A program made the position numbers and the translations under genes. This document shows positions 26,746 through 35,009 of a stretch of DNA of 64,000 nucleotides, piece by piece (position 1 is the first letter of the stretch; the number at the start of each line of letters is the position of its first letter). The notes under the pieces were generated by a model, which did no database searches, had not been told where the DNA came from, and worked only from the letters and a program-made list of their open reading frames with translations. The stretch is from Planctomycetaceae bacterium (GTDB lineage Bacteria > Planctomycetota > Phycisphaerae > Phycisphaerales > SM1A02), in the NCBI GenBank assembly GCA_027490145.1, contig JAIXYQ010000014.1, positions 1-64,000 of the forward strand. Direction: 5' to 3'.

Positions 26746-27982
26746 GTCACGCCTGTTCTACTCGCTCGAAGAGGCCGCCGCGAAGCTCAAGAAGTCGCCC
26801 GCTGAACTCCTTCAGATGGCCCAGGCGGGTCAGCTCCAGGAGTTCCGCGACAAGGACCAGATCAAGTTCAAGGCAGCCGACATCGATCAGCTGGCGCAGA
26901 CCGACGATGATGGCTTGGACCTCGAACTCGGCGACCTCGGTGGTGGCAGCAGCGGTGGCTTCGATCTTCCGCTCAGTGGCAGCGGCGCTGGCGGTCCGGC
27001 GCTCGCGGGCGATGGCCTCGATCTTGACCTTGACCTGGGCGCACCAACGAATCCTCCGGCGCGTGCGGGGGCTCCCTCACGTCCAGCCGCCCCGGCCGAC
27101 GACGATCTGCTCGGTGGCCTCGGTCTGGCCGACAGCGGCGCCGGCATGAGCGCGCCTTCGGCCCCTGCAGCCGCCGGTGACGACGATCTGCTCGGTGGAC
27201 TCGGTCTGGCCGACAGCGGCGCCGGCGCTCCGTCGCTTGGGCTCGCTGACAGCGGCGCCGGCCGCAACGCACCGCCGCCGATGACCGGCGGCGACGACGA
27301 TCTCCTCGGCGGCCTTGGTCTTGCCGACAGTGGCTCCGCTCCTGCTCCGAGCATGGGCCTTGCCGACAGCAACCCCGGTCGCTCGGCCAGCGGCGCAGGT
27401 CGCGCCGCGAGTGGCGCGCGCCCCGGCGTTGGCTTGGCCGACAGCGGTGCTTCGCCGAGCATGGGTCTGGCCGACAGCGGCGCCCCGAGCCCCGGCATTG
27501 CCGCCGACGGCGGGCTGAGCGACAGCGGCCTGAACCTCGAAACCGTCGGCTCGGGCAGCGGCCTGCTCGACATGACGCGCGATGCCGCGGACGAGAGTTC
27601 GGCCGGCCTCCAGCTCTTCGAGGAAGTCTCGGCCGACGAGTCGGCCCCGAACGCGGCCAGCGGCCTCTTCGCCGATGTTGGTGCCGGTGCCGAAGGCGAA
27701 GCCGATGCTCCTGCTGCGGCCATCGGCGCCTTCGGCGTGGGTGCTGCCGTGGTGCCGGAAGAAGTCAGCGGCGCCTGGAGCGGTGCGACGGCAGGCCTGA
27801 TGCTCGGTGCCGCAGCGTGCCTGGCGATCTGCCTGGTCATCGCGATCGGCACGTCGATCGGCGGCACGCCCACGCTCACCACCATGATCAAGGGCGACAT
27901 GATGATGTGGGTCGGCGGACTCGCCGGCGCCGTCGTCGTGTTCGGCGTTGCCGGATTCTTCATCGGCAAGGCGACCGAGTGA
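26744..27982 (+). CDS. HTH-domain protein with GLADSG repeats and two C-terminal membrane helices
   Basis: I cannot assign a function. The 412-residue chain starts with an excisionase/MerR-like helix-turn-helix of about 52 residues (FYSLEEAAAKLKKSPAELL, then FRDKDQIKFKAADIDQL), which might bind DNA or protein. Residues from about 53 to 330 are acidic low-complexity sequence rich in Gly, Ala, Ser and Asp. They hold three copies of DDDLLGGLGLADSG and several shorter GLADSG units. Two hydrophobic helices close the protein (LMLGAAACLAICLVIAIG and VGGLAGAVVVFGVAGFFIG), so it is anchored with the N terminus probably cytoplasmic. GGAAGG precedes the ATG. It is followed 7 nt later by psd, suggesting a membrane-related role. 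Confidence 0.82.
   Translation: MSRLFYSLEEAAAKLKKSPAELLQMAQAGQLQEFRDKDQIKFKAADIDQLAQTDDDGLDLELGDLGGGSSGGFDLPLSGSGAGGPALAGDGLDLDLDLGAPTNPPARAGAPSRPAAPADDDLLGGLGLADSGAGMSAPSAPAAAGDDDLLGGLGLADSGAGAPSLGLADSGAGRNAPPPMTGGDDDLLGGLGLADSGSAPAPSMGLADSNPGRSASGAGRAASGARPGVGLADSGASPSMGLADSGAPSPGIAADGGLSDSGLNLETVGSGSGLLDMTRDAADESSAGLQLFEEVSADESAPNAASGLFADVGAGAEGEADAPAAAIGAFGVGAAVVPEEVSGAWSGATAGLMLGAAACLAICLVIAIGTSIGGTPTLTTMIKGDMMMWVGGLAGAVVVFGVAGFFIGKATE
27098..27340 (+). repeat. Coding repeats for DDDLLGGLGLADSG units
   Basis: GACGACGATCT(G/C)CTCGG is repeated at about 27100, 27180 and 27295, each followed by bases encoding GLGLADSG. Shorter GLADSG-encoding units continue to about 27480. The similarity extends to synonymous positions, pointing to recent duplication. 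Confidence 0.7.
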
Positions 27983-27989
27983 TCGATCG

Positions 27990-28658
27990 ATGCTGCTGAG
28001 CAGGTACGGCCTGCGCGAATGGGGCATCGCCACGGCGGTCGCGGCGCTCCTGTGCATTGGCGTGTTCGTGTGGTCCCTGCCCCCTGCGCTCTACGCCGTG
28101 GTCGGCGTGCTCTGGCTCGGGGTGGTGGCGTTCTTCCGTGACCCGCTCGGTCGCCGACCGGCGAGCAGCGATCCGGCCGACATGGTCAGCCCGGCCGATG
28201 GCACGGTCAGCGCCGTGTTCACCGTGCCCTGGCACGACGCCATCGGCGGCCCGGCGACGGTCGTGCGCATCTTCCTGAGCGTGCTCGACGTGCACATCAA
28301 CCGCGCGCCCTGCCCGGGAACGGTCGAGGCCATCGAGCATCGTCCAGGCAAGTACCTCGACGCCCGCACCGAAGAGAGCGCGCGCGTGAATGAGAGCAAC
28401 ACGGTCCGCATGCGTTCCGACCGAGGCGATCCGGTCGGGATCCGCCAGGTTTCGGGCGCCATCGCTCGCCACATCGTGTGCGCCGTGGCGACCGGCGACC
28501 GGCTCGATCGCGCCGAGCGCTTCGGCCTGATCAAGTTCGGATCCACGACGGAGCTCATCCTGCCCCGGCCCGAGGACGTGTCGGTCCGCGTGAAGGTCGG
28601 TGACCGCGTCACGGGCGGCGTCACGATCCTGGCGCGGCTCGAACCTGAAACCTGTTGA
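27990..28658 (+). CDS. psd: Phosphatidylserine decarboxylase (short, archaeal-type)
   Basis: This enzyme makes phosphatidylethanolamine from phosphatidylserine in the membrane. The 222-residue chain has two N-terminal hydrophobic segments (ATAVAALLCIGVFVW and YAVVGVLWLGVVAFF), then FRDPLGR, SPADGTV, the histidine motif LDVHINRAP and the self-cleavage site FGST in LIKFGSTTELILP. Cleavage before this Ser would yield the pyruvoyl cofactor. The size and the motif FGST rather than LGST match the short PSD-A group. The ATG at 27990 was preferred because the upstream extension overlaps the preceding gene. It is coupled to the HTH/repeat/membrane gene. No pssA is nearby. Confidence 0.92.
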   Translation: MLLSRYGLREWGIATAVAALLCIGVFVWSLPPALYAVVGVLWLGVVAFFRDPLGRRPASSDPADMVSPADGTVSAVFTVPWHDAIGGPATVVRIFLSVLDVHINRAPCPGTVEAIEHRPGKYLDARTEESARVNESNTVRMRSDRGDPVGIRQVSGAIARHIVCAVATGDRLDRAERFGLIKFGSTTELILPRPEDVSVRVKVGDRVTGGVTILARLEPETC

Positions 28659-28688
28659 TCACGCAGCGTCGCCCGCGGGCGCGCCTGC

Positions 28689-29789
28689 TCACGCCGCCTT
28701 GCCGTGGTCCTGGCCCTTCTGGCCATCCTTCGCGCGGGACTGGATCCGCTTGATGCGCGTCAGGCTGCTCGCCACGGATTCACCGAGTGCGTCGGCCAGC
28801 GGCGCGAGTTCGGGTGCGAAGGGTCGATCGGCATCACGGAAGAGCACCAGCACGGCGGGGCGCGTCACGCCCTCACGGCACGCCACGGTGCAGACCGCCC
28901 GGCCGGGCAGCAGGCCCTGCAGGCGACGGAACGACTCGGGCGGCGGCGTGGTGCCGTCGAACAGCAAGGGCGCACCATGCATGGCGAGGCTCGCGCACCA
29001 CTCGTCGGCGACCGTATCGAGCATGCCGGCGACCGCCGAGCGCGACACGTCATCGCGCAGGTAGCCGCAGAGGTCATAGCGGCCCTCGCCGCGCTCGACG
29101 AACACGGCGCAGTTGGCCGCACCCAGGCGCAGCACGAACGCCTGGGCAGCCAGCTTGAGCATGGCGTCGACGTCGCTCTCCAGCGTGAGGATCGCGCGCA
29201 GTTCCGCGGCGGCAGCGGCCAGGGCCACGCGCTCCTCGGTGCGCTCCTGCGCCTGCGCCAGGTCACTCACCACGCCACCAAGCTGCCGGTTGAGGACCTC
29301 GCGTTCCCGGCTGAGCCGTCGGCATGCGGTCTCGAGCACGTTCAGCCGGCGCTCACGCAAGCGTCGTGCCACGCCCTGCTCGAGGCCGAGCGCGATGCGC
29401 GCACGGAACTCGGCCTCGTGCTCCGCACCACTCAGCACGTCCACGACGCCTTCGCGCAGGGCGGCGAGCAACAGATCCCGATCCGCCGTGCGCGCGATGC
29501 ACACGATGCCCACGTGCGGCGCCAGGGATCGGATGGTGTGCAGGAGCCGTGCCCGCGCGGCACGGACGCCGTCGAGGTCGAGCACCACGAGATCGAAGGG
29601 CCCTTCGCGAAGGAGCGCGAGCGCGTCGCGCACCGCGGTGGCGGGCACGATGTGCGTCTTCCATCCGCCTGCGCCGCGCACCACGGGAGTCCACGCCTCG
29701 GCACGTGATCCGCACAGCACGATTCGTGCAGTGCCGAAACGCTTGATGGCATCGGTGGTGATGGACGCAGCGGGTTCGCGGGTGGTCAT
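28689..29789 (-). CDS. Degenerate response-regulator receiver plus GAF-like protein
   Basis: This 366-residue protein begins with a receiver-like domain. Asp71 in VVLDLDG matches the phosphoacceptor strand, but the acidic pair normally after strand 1 is absent (RIVLCGS at residues 22-28), so phosphorylation is doubtful. A coiled-coil region of about residues 145-205 (Arg/Glu/Ala-rich, including LNRQLGGVVSDLAQAQERTEERV) links to a GAF-like sensory domain (CAVFVERGEGRYDLCGYL, then GRAVCTVACREG). No DNA-binding or enzymatic output is seen. It could be a signalling adaptor. GAGGA precedes the ATG. It lies 80 bp downstream of the tsaB operon and may be expressed separately. Confidence 0.72.
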   Translation of the reverse strand: MTTREPAASITTDAIKRFGTARIVLCGSRAEAWTPVVRGAGGWKTHIVPATAVRDALALLREGPFDLVVLDLDGVRAARARLLHTIRSLAPHVGIVCIARTADRDLLLAALREGVVDVLSGAEHEAEFRARIALGLEQGVARRLRERRLNVLETACRRLSREREVLNRQLGGVVSDLAQAQERTEERVALAAAAAELRAILTLESDVDAMLKLAAQAFVLRLGAANCAVFVERGEGRYDLCGYLRDDVSRSAVAGMLDTVADEWCASLAMHGAPLLFDGTTPPPESFRRLQGLLPGRAVCTVACREGVTRPAVLVLFRDADRPFAPELAPLADALGESVASSLTRIKRIQSRAKDGQKGQDHGKAA

Positions 29790-29869
29790 GGGATGTCCTC
29801 GGCGGATGCATCGGCCACCCCGTCGCCCGGATGAAGCGCAATCGCGGAAATGACCTGATGCCCGGAGCG

Positions 29870-30589
29870 TTATCCGCCGTGGCGCTGCCGCCAGAGGGTC
29901 ACGGCTTCGGGTTCACGCGCGTACTCGGGACTGAGTTCGGCGGGCCCCACGCCCTGCCCCTCCAACCTCAACCGCCGAGCCGCCATCATCACGCCTCGGC
30001 CCGACCAGACCGGCTCGACGACGGACACACCACACGCCTCGCACGCCGCTCGCAGCGCCGCCGGGCAGTGGACATCGGCGAGCAACGTCGAACCCGGTCG
30101 TGGCATCCAACGTTCCCACTCGATCACAGAAGCCGCCTGCTGCAACCAACCACGATCGTCGCGCACCAGTGTGGCGATCCAGGCGGTCGCACCCTTCACG
30201 GCGAGCACGGCGTGCACCACGCTTGGCGTGCCGTCGGAGCATGCCGAGCCTGCCAAGTCTCTCGAGCCCGCCGAGAAGGTCGAGCACGCCGCGACGAGCG
30301 CCGACGGCACCGCGACACAAGGCAGTCCATGGACGCTGGCGATCGACTGCGCGGCAGCGATCGTGGTGCGCAGGCCGCTGAACCCGCCCGGACCGATGTC
30401 GACCCCGACCCACGCGAGCTCTGCGGGCGTCACACCGGCCGAAGAGCAGGCTTGATCGATCGATGGCCAGAGCCAGTCGCGATCGCGTGACGGTTCAACA
30501 TGATCGATGGCGATCACGGGGCCGCCCTCACGCCACGCCGCCACGCCGACGGACCGCTGCGAACCGGTGATGGCCAGTCCTGCCGTCAT
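29870..30589 (-). CDS. tsaB: tRNA threonylcarbamoyladenosine biosynthesis protein TsaB
   Basis: TsaB is the non-catalytic partner of TsaD in forming the t6A37 modification of tRNA. It adopts an actin-like fold. The hallmark GPGGFSGLRTTIAAAQSIA (normally GPGSFTGLRIG) is present near residues 67-85, preceded by the D(I/V)GPG strand. The chain is 239 aa, typical for TsaB, and lacks the TsaD metal motif HHEAH. The ATG overlaps the upstream phosphoesterase stop by 4 bp. tsaD and tsaE are not in the window. Confidence 0.88.
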   Translation of the reverse strand: MTAGLAITGSQRSVGVAAWREGGPVIAIDHVEPSRDRDWLWPSIDQACSSAGVTPAELAWVGVDIGPGGFSGLRTTIAAAQSIASVHGLPCVAVPSALVAACSTFSAGSRDLAGSACSDGTPSVVHAVLAVKGATAWIATLVRDDRGWLQQAASVIEWERWMPRPGSTLLADVHCPAALRAACEACGVSVVEPVWSGRGVMMAARRLRLEGQGVGPAELSPEYAREPEAVTLWRQRHGG

Positions 30590-31473
30590 CCTTCGAAACC
30601 AACCGTGGCAAGGAAGACCGCCTCGCGGGCGAGCTCGGTCGCCGACGGCACAGGACCTTCGAGCGGGATCTCGACCGCGACGCCGCGCGCATGATCGCTG
30701 TTCAGGAGCAGCAGTTCCGGCGAGACGGCCTCGGCGCCCTGCTCAACGTACGCATGGCCACAGACCATGAGCCGCGCGCCCAGTCGCTCGGCCACCCGGC
30801 GTGAACTCTCGGGAGTCTGTCCGCGGCCCCAGGTGAACTGCCAGGCCAATCCGTCGTGATCGTCGTAGCGGTCCGGATCCAACCCACGATCGAGCGCACC
30901 CACGTCGAAGGCCTCGACCTCGAAGGGAGCCGGCGTGCTGTGCGCACAGAACAGGCCGCTCTCGGTGCGCACGGCGAGCGGCATGGCCCGGATGAAGTGA
31001 TCGACCGCATCGCTCACCTGCTGCGCTTCGTCACCGAACACCCAGTCCAGGCCATCGAGGAAGAGCTGCACCTGCTCACCCGATCCCTTCGAGATGCGCA
31101 GCTTGCAGGCTTGCGCGAGCTCATGATTGGCAAGGAGCGGATGCACCTGCGTCGGATAGGCCAGGACGAGCTCGGCCACGCGCACCAGCATGCGGTAGCT
31201 GGTGTCCATGCCGCCCGTGAGCGACTCACCATGGATCAGTTCATGCAGGATGACGTGGTGGTCGGGCGATGCATCGAGGCGCGCCAGTTCGAGCACGGCT
31301 TGGAGGTGCGCAAGGTTGTCGTGGAGATCACCGGTCGCCAGCAGCGTGCCCCGCGACGGGATCCACTGCGTGGCACCGCGCCGGCCCTCGGCCGTGCGCA
31401 TGCTTTCGGCGGCGGCCAGCAGCACCTCAGTGACCGCAGCGGCATCGCGCGCATCGACGCGGACGACGCTCAC
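30586..31473 (-). CDS. Metallophosphoesterase-like protein
   Basis: This 295-residue protein resembles the calcineurin-like phosphoesterase fold. It has GDLHDNLAHL for the first metal motif, ANHELAQ in place of GNHE, HSTPAP near the C-terminal third and CGHAYVEQG for the last metal histidine. The second motif, usually GDxxDRG, reads ILHELIHG, so one bridging residue may differ and activity is not assured. The substrate is unknown. The GTG start overlaps the DUF1573 gene stop (GTGA) and its own stop overlaps tsaB, placing it in the middle of a three-gene operon. Confidence 0.8.
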   Translation of the reverse strand: MSVVRVDARDAAAVTEVLLAAAESMRTAEGRRGATQWIPSRGTLLATGDLHDNLAHLQAVLELARLDASPDHHVILHELIHGESLTGGMDTSYRMLVRVAELVLAYPTQVHPLLANHELAQACKLRISKGSGEQVQLFLDGLDWVFGDEAQQVSDAVDHFIRAMPLAVRTESGLFCAHSTPAPFEVEAFDVGALDRGLDPDRYDDHDGLAWQFTWGRGQTPESSRRVAERLGARLMVCGHAYVEQGAEAVSPELLLLNSDHARGVAVEIPLEGPVPSATELAREAVFLATVGFEG

Positions 31474-32609
31474 GGGACCAGCACCGCCACGGGGATCACG
31501 CCCGAACCGGTGGCCGTGGTGATGGTGACGGGAACCACCGACAAGCCGCTCGGCGCCGAACCGCCGGCGGGGGCGACCGTGAAGTCGATCGTCACGCGCA
31601 CGAAGTCACCGTCGAGCTTGGCCTGGGCCAGCGAGCAGGTGAACCCCGGCGTGGCGCAGGTTGCACCCGTGACGGCGTTCCAACCTTCGCGGACGGGAAT
31701 CCGTCGGGCTGCGGGATTGGTGCTCTCCAGATCCAGCTCGAGCCGCTGCGTGGCCCCAGGGGCCATGCGGCCGGCCACCACCAGCGGATCCGCGAAGAAC
31801 CACTGACGAGCCTCCCGTGCATCCTTGTCGAACAGGGTGCCCGTGGATTCGTGACGGATGCGCAGCGCCACCAGCGGTGCGTCGGCGCGGTCGGTCGCCA
31901 CCACGACCCATTGCGGCAACGGTCCCTGCACGCCTGCAGTGGTCCAGCCCATCGTGTGCGATGGCTTGGCGCCGGGTTCGGCCTCGGTGACGGGAAGACC
32001 CCAGCTCCCCACCACGCTGAACGGCGTGCCGTCGCCGGCGGCCAGCGTGAACGAGCCCGACGACACACCCTTCAAGGCCTCGACGTACTCGGGGGTGGCC
32101 ATGATCGGCAGCGTTGCGGTCGCCTCCATCTGGGCCACCGTCATCCCGTACTGCTCGACGACGATCATGACCTTGGCATCCTTCTTCCCGGGCGTGCGCG
32201 GCACGGCAAGCGTCGCCTGCAGTTCGACGGAGCCGCCGGCTGGGATCGTGACGCCCTTGAGCGGCGTGATGTCCGTGCATTTGCAGCTGGGCTTCGCGTC
32301 GACGATCTTCAGCGGAGCACCCGTCGGGTTGCGCAGGGTGAAGGTCGTGGACTTGCGCGCACCCGGGGGGACCGCCCCGAAGTTGACCATCGGCGGATCG
32401 ACGACCAGCGGATGTGCCTGCTGCGGCGACGGTCGCTGGGCCGGTGACGGAGCGACCGGCTGCGGCGCTGCCTGTACGGGCACGGGTTGCGCGGCGGCCG
32501 GCGACGACGGCTGGACGGCGACCGGCGCGACCGATGCCGCCGGCGTGGATTCGGCCCGTCCACACGCGATCGACAGCAACGAGTAGAGGATGATCAGGGA
32601 CATGCGCAT
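31470..32609 (-). CDS. DUF1573 domain exported protein (paralogue 1)
   Basis: This 379-residue protein has a hydrophobic N-terminal export signal (MRMSLIILYSLLSIACG, possibly lipidated at Cys16, though the lipobox is weak). A Pro/Ala/Gln-rich linker of about 50 residues follows, then a DUF1573 domain with the family pattern FGAVPPGARKSTTFTLRN, LKIVDAKPSCKCTDI and IPAGGSVELQATL. DUF1573 is an ASH/Ig-like beta-sandwich of unknown function, frequent in planctomycetes and Bacteroidetes. The C-terminal half is a second beta-rich region. It is related to the protein at 49536-50606. A TACACT hexamer 6 nt before the ATG overlaps the divergent terC promoter. First gene of the tsaB operon. Confidence 0.85.
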   Translation of the reverse strand: MRMSLIILYSLLSIACGRAESTPAASVAPVAVQPSSPAAAQPVPVQAAPQPVAPSPAQRPSPQQAHPLVVDPPMVNFGAVPPGARKSTTFTLRNPTGAPLKIVDAKPSCKCTDITPLKGVTIPAGGSVELQATLAVPRTPGKKDAKVMIVVEQYGMTVAQMEATATLPIMATPEYVEALKGVSSGSFTLAAGDGTPFSVVGSWGLPVTEAEPGAKPSHTMGWTTAGVQGPLPQWVVVATDRADAPLVALRIRHESTGTLFDKDAREARQWFFADPLVVAGRMAPGATQRLELDLESTNPAARRIPVREGWNAVTGATCATPGFTCSLAQAKLDGDFVRVTIDFTVAPAGGSAPSGLSVVPVTITTATGSGVIPVAVLVP

Positions 32610-32614
32610 GGCGC

Positions 32615-32621
32615 TAGTGTA
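32615..32621. promoter_or_regulatory. Overlapping divergent -10 elements (TAGTGTA) for DUF1573 and TerC
   Basis: The plus strand reads TAGTGT (32615-32620), 9 nt before the TerC ATG. The minus strand reads TACACT (32621-32616), 6 nt before the DUF1573 ATG. The two starts are 20 bp apart and neither has a Shine-Dalgarno sequence. Confidence 0.55.
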
Positions 32622-32629
32622 CGGGCCCC

Positions 32630-33397
32630 ATGCTCGCGTTCATCGATCTTGCCGCCCTGCTGACCCCCGAGCACCTGATCGCACTCGTCACGCTCACCGC
32701 GCTGGAGATCGTGCTGGGGATCGACAACATCGTCTTCATCGCGATCCTGTGCGCACGACTGCCGCCCGCGCAGCAACCCAAGGCTCGACGCTATGGCCTG
32801 ATCGGTGCGCTCCTGATGCGGGTGGCGTTCCTGCTCTGCATCAGCTGGATCGCCAAGTTGACGACTCCGATCGCGACCTTCGGGGTCTTGGGGCACGACT
32901 TTGCCCTCAGCTGGCGCGACCTGATCCTGCTGGTCGGCGGTCTCGTCCTCCTGGCCAAGAGCACCAAGGAGATCCATCATTCGGTCGAGGGCGGCGAGCA
33001 TGCCCTGACGGCCGGCCGCGGCAAGTCGTTCGGCATCATCGTGGGCCAGATCATGCTGATGGACATCGTCTTCAGCATCGACTCGGTCATCACGGCGATC
33101 GGCATGGCCGAGTCGGTGACGGTCATGATCCTGGCGGTCGTCCTCTCGATGATCGTGATGCTCATGTTCGCGGGGCGCATCAGCGACTTCGTGCATCGCC
33201 ATCCGACCGTGAAGATGCTCGCGCTGAGCTTCCTGCTGCTGATCGGCATGAGCCTGGTGGCCGAGGGCCTGCACTTCCACGTGCCCAAGGGCTACATCTA
33301 CTTTGCCATGGCCTTCAGCCTCGGCGTCGAGGTCCTGAACATCCGCAGCAAGGTCAAGGCCGCGCGCCTCAAGGCCGCGGCGGACTCGGCGCACTGA
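32630..33397 (+). CDS. TerC-family integral membrane protein
   Basis: This 255-residue protein of about seven transmembrane helices has the family signatures LEIVLGIDNIVFIAI near the N terminus and MLMDIVFSIDSVITAIGMA in the middle. The acidic residues embedded in these helices are thought to bind metal. TerC/Alx-type proteins take part in manganese export and in metalation of exported proteins in other bacteria. Here this is inference from family. It is transcribed alone, divergently from the DUF1573 operon. Confidence 0.93.
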   Translation: MLAFIDLAALLTPEHLIALVTLTALEIVLGIDNIVFIAILCARLPPAQQPKARRYGLIGALLMRVAFLLCISWIAKLTTPIATFGVLGHDFALSWRDLILLVGGLVLLAKSTKEIHHSVEGGEHALTAGRGKSFGIIVGQIMLMDIVFSIDSVITAIGMAESVTVMILAVVLSMIVMLMFAGRISDFVHRHPTVKMLALSFLLLIGMSLVAEGLHFHVPKGYIYFAMAFSLGVEVLNIRSKVKAARLKAAADSAH

Positions 33398-33435
33398 CCA
33401 CGGGCAGGCTGCCCCGCGCGACCGCCGCAAACGAA

Positions 33436-33465
33436 GCGGGCGCGGACCTCGTGGCCCGCGCCCGC
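33436..33465. terminator. Bidirectional hairpin between convergent terC and sugar dehydrogenase genes
   Basis: GCGGGCGCGG (33436-33445) and CCGCGCCCGC (33456-33465) form a perfect 10-bp stem with a 10-nt loop in the 91-bp gap between two stop codons. No U-tract follows on either strand. Confidence 0.5.
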
Positions 33466-33488
33466 GTGATCGAACGAGTCGGGTCGGA

Positions 33489-34859
33489 TCAGGCGCCCCA
33501 GCCGCCGAGCAGGATGCCGAGGTCGGCACCATCCACCGTGCCGCTGTTGTCGATGTCGCCCGCGCCGGATCCGCCCCAGTTGCCCAGGAGGATGCCGAGG
33601 TCAGCGCCGTCGACGAGGCCGTCGTTGTTGAGGTCGTTCGGATTCGGGGTCGGGCACACGACTTCGCCGGCGGCCGGGATGATCTTGTAGATCTGCCCGC
33701 CGTGGTCGGCCATGTAGAGCTCGCCCTTGGCGTCTTCCCCGAAGGCGACGACCTGGTTCACCGTCTGGCCACCGACTGCAGTGCGGAGTTCCGAATTGCG
33801 CGAGACGAATTCCGTCACCACGCCATTCACCATCCGCATGGACCAGGAGTTGTTCGTGCTGTAGTCCACATAGAAATAGATGCCCTGCATGTCGGGCATG
33901 GCGCAGCCGCGGTAGACACGGCCGCCGGTGATGCTGTAGCCGCCCGCGGAGTTGTGTCCGTAGGTGCGGACCGGGGCGGTCAGGGTCGGGCTGCCGAAGG
34001 TGCAACCGGTCAGGCCCGTGTTGCTGGTTCCTTCGGTGCACCGCCAGCCGTAGTTGCGGCCAGCCGCAGCGCCGTTGGGTTCGTAGTTCACTTCCTCGAC
34101 GGCGTTCTGGCCCACGTCAGCGATGTACATGTCGCTGTTTTCGCGGTCGAAGCACCAGCGCCAGGGGTTGCGAAGGCCGTACGACCAGACGGTGTCGTCA
34201 GCCGTGGTCGCGCCGCCGAAGAACGGGTTGCTCGCGGGGATGGTGTAGTAGGGCGCCGCGCCCCCGACGGTCGGCGTGATGCGGTGCATCTTGCCCAGAC
34301 GGCTCGAGAGGTTCTGCGCCACGTTGCCGGGGTCGTTCGCGCTGCCACCGTCGCCGGTGCCCATGTAGAGATCACGGGTGCCGGGCTTGAAGTGGATGTC
34401 GCCACCGTTGTGGTTGGAGTACGGATCCGACCAGGTCATCATGACGACGCCGGTCGCGTTGGCGACGTTCGGGTCGGCCGAGACGGTGTAGCGGGCCAGG
34501 TTGTTGGTACCAGAGCCCGTGTAGTAGACGTAGAACTGGCCGTTGGTGGCGTAGTCGGGGTCGAACGCCATGCCGAGCAGGCCCTGCTCGTCACTGGTCG
34601 ATGCGCCACCGGTCACCAGTGGATCGATGTTGAGGAACGCGGTGGCGCGGAGCGACGGCGTGGCGCCGAGGTCGATGATGCGCACACGACCGGCCTTCTC
34701 GAGCACGAACAGGCGCGTCTCGTCGCCGGGGGCATGACCGATCCAGGTCGGGTAGACGAGCCCTGAGCCGATGATCTGCTTGGGCTGGATCGGGGTCGTG
34801 CCGGCGAGGGCGGAGGCGGTCACAGCCAGGACGGACAGCGCAGTGATGGTGGTTCGCAT
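33489..34859 (-). CDS. Secreted PQQ-type glucose/sorbosone dehydrogenase with dockerin-like tail
   Basis: This 456-residue exported protein has a signal peptide (MRTTITALSVLAVTASALAG). A six-bladed beta-propeller of the glucose/sorbosone dehydrogenase family follows (GLLGMAFDPDY, NHNGGDIHFKPGTRDLYMGTGDGG, YGLRNPWRWCFDRE, IADVGQNAVEEVNY). The His in NHNGGD matches the catalytic base. Soluble members oxidise aldoses using PQQ, but cofactor use here is inferred. The C terminus bears two dockerin-like loops, DLNNDGLVDGADLG and DIDNSGTVDGADLG, each ending WG. The ATG at 34859 opens the signal peptide; the longer upstream frame has none. The leader has a -10 TATAGT and a hairpin. Confidence 0.9.
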   Translation of the reverse strand: MRTTITALSVLAVTASALAGTTPIQPKQIIGSGLVYPTWIGHAPGDETRLFVLEKAGRVRIIDLGATPSLRATAFLNIDPLVTGGASTSDEQGLLGMAFDPDYATNGQFYVYYTGSGTNNLARYTVSADPNVANATGVVMMTWSDPYSNHNGGDIHFKPGTRDLYMGTGDGGSANDPGNVAQNLSSRLGKMHRITPTVGGAAPYYTIPASNPFFGGATTADDTVWSYGLRNPWRWCFDRENSDMYIADVGQNAVEEVNYEPNGAAAGRNYGWRCTEGTSNTGLTGCTFGSPTLTAPVRTYGHNSAGGYSITGGRVYRGCAMPDMQGIYFYVDYSTNNSWSMRMVNGVVTEFVSRNSELRTAVGGQTVNQVVAFGEDAKGELYMADHGGQIYKIIPAAGEVVCPTPNPNDLNNDGLVDGADLGILLGNWGGSGAGDIDNSGTVDGADLGILLGGWGA

Positions 34860-34892
34860 GGTCTTTGGTGTCAGGTGGTCGTGGATGGCCAG

Positions 34893-34920
34893 CCGGGCGT
34901 TCCCGGACGGACTGACTATA
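34893..34920 (-). promoter_or_regulatory. -10 TATAGT and 5' leader hairpin of sugar dehydrogenase gene
   Basis: TATAGT lies at 34920-34915. The predicted start, about 7 nt further, is followed almost at once by CCGGG-AACG-CCCGG (34906-34893), a 5-bp stem with a 4-nt loop at the 5' end of a leader of about 50 nt. Confidence 0.45.
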
Positions 34921-35009
34921 CGCCCCGAGCGCAACGAGGCCACCCGAATGTGTGGCTTTCGACGCACGACGCTGCCCAGACGCCCCCCGCGCGGACCTTC
35001 GGCCGCTCT

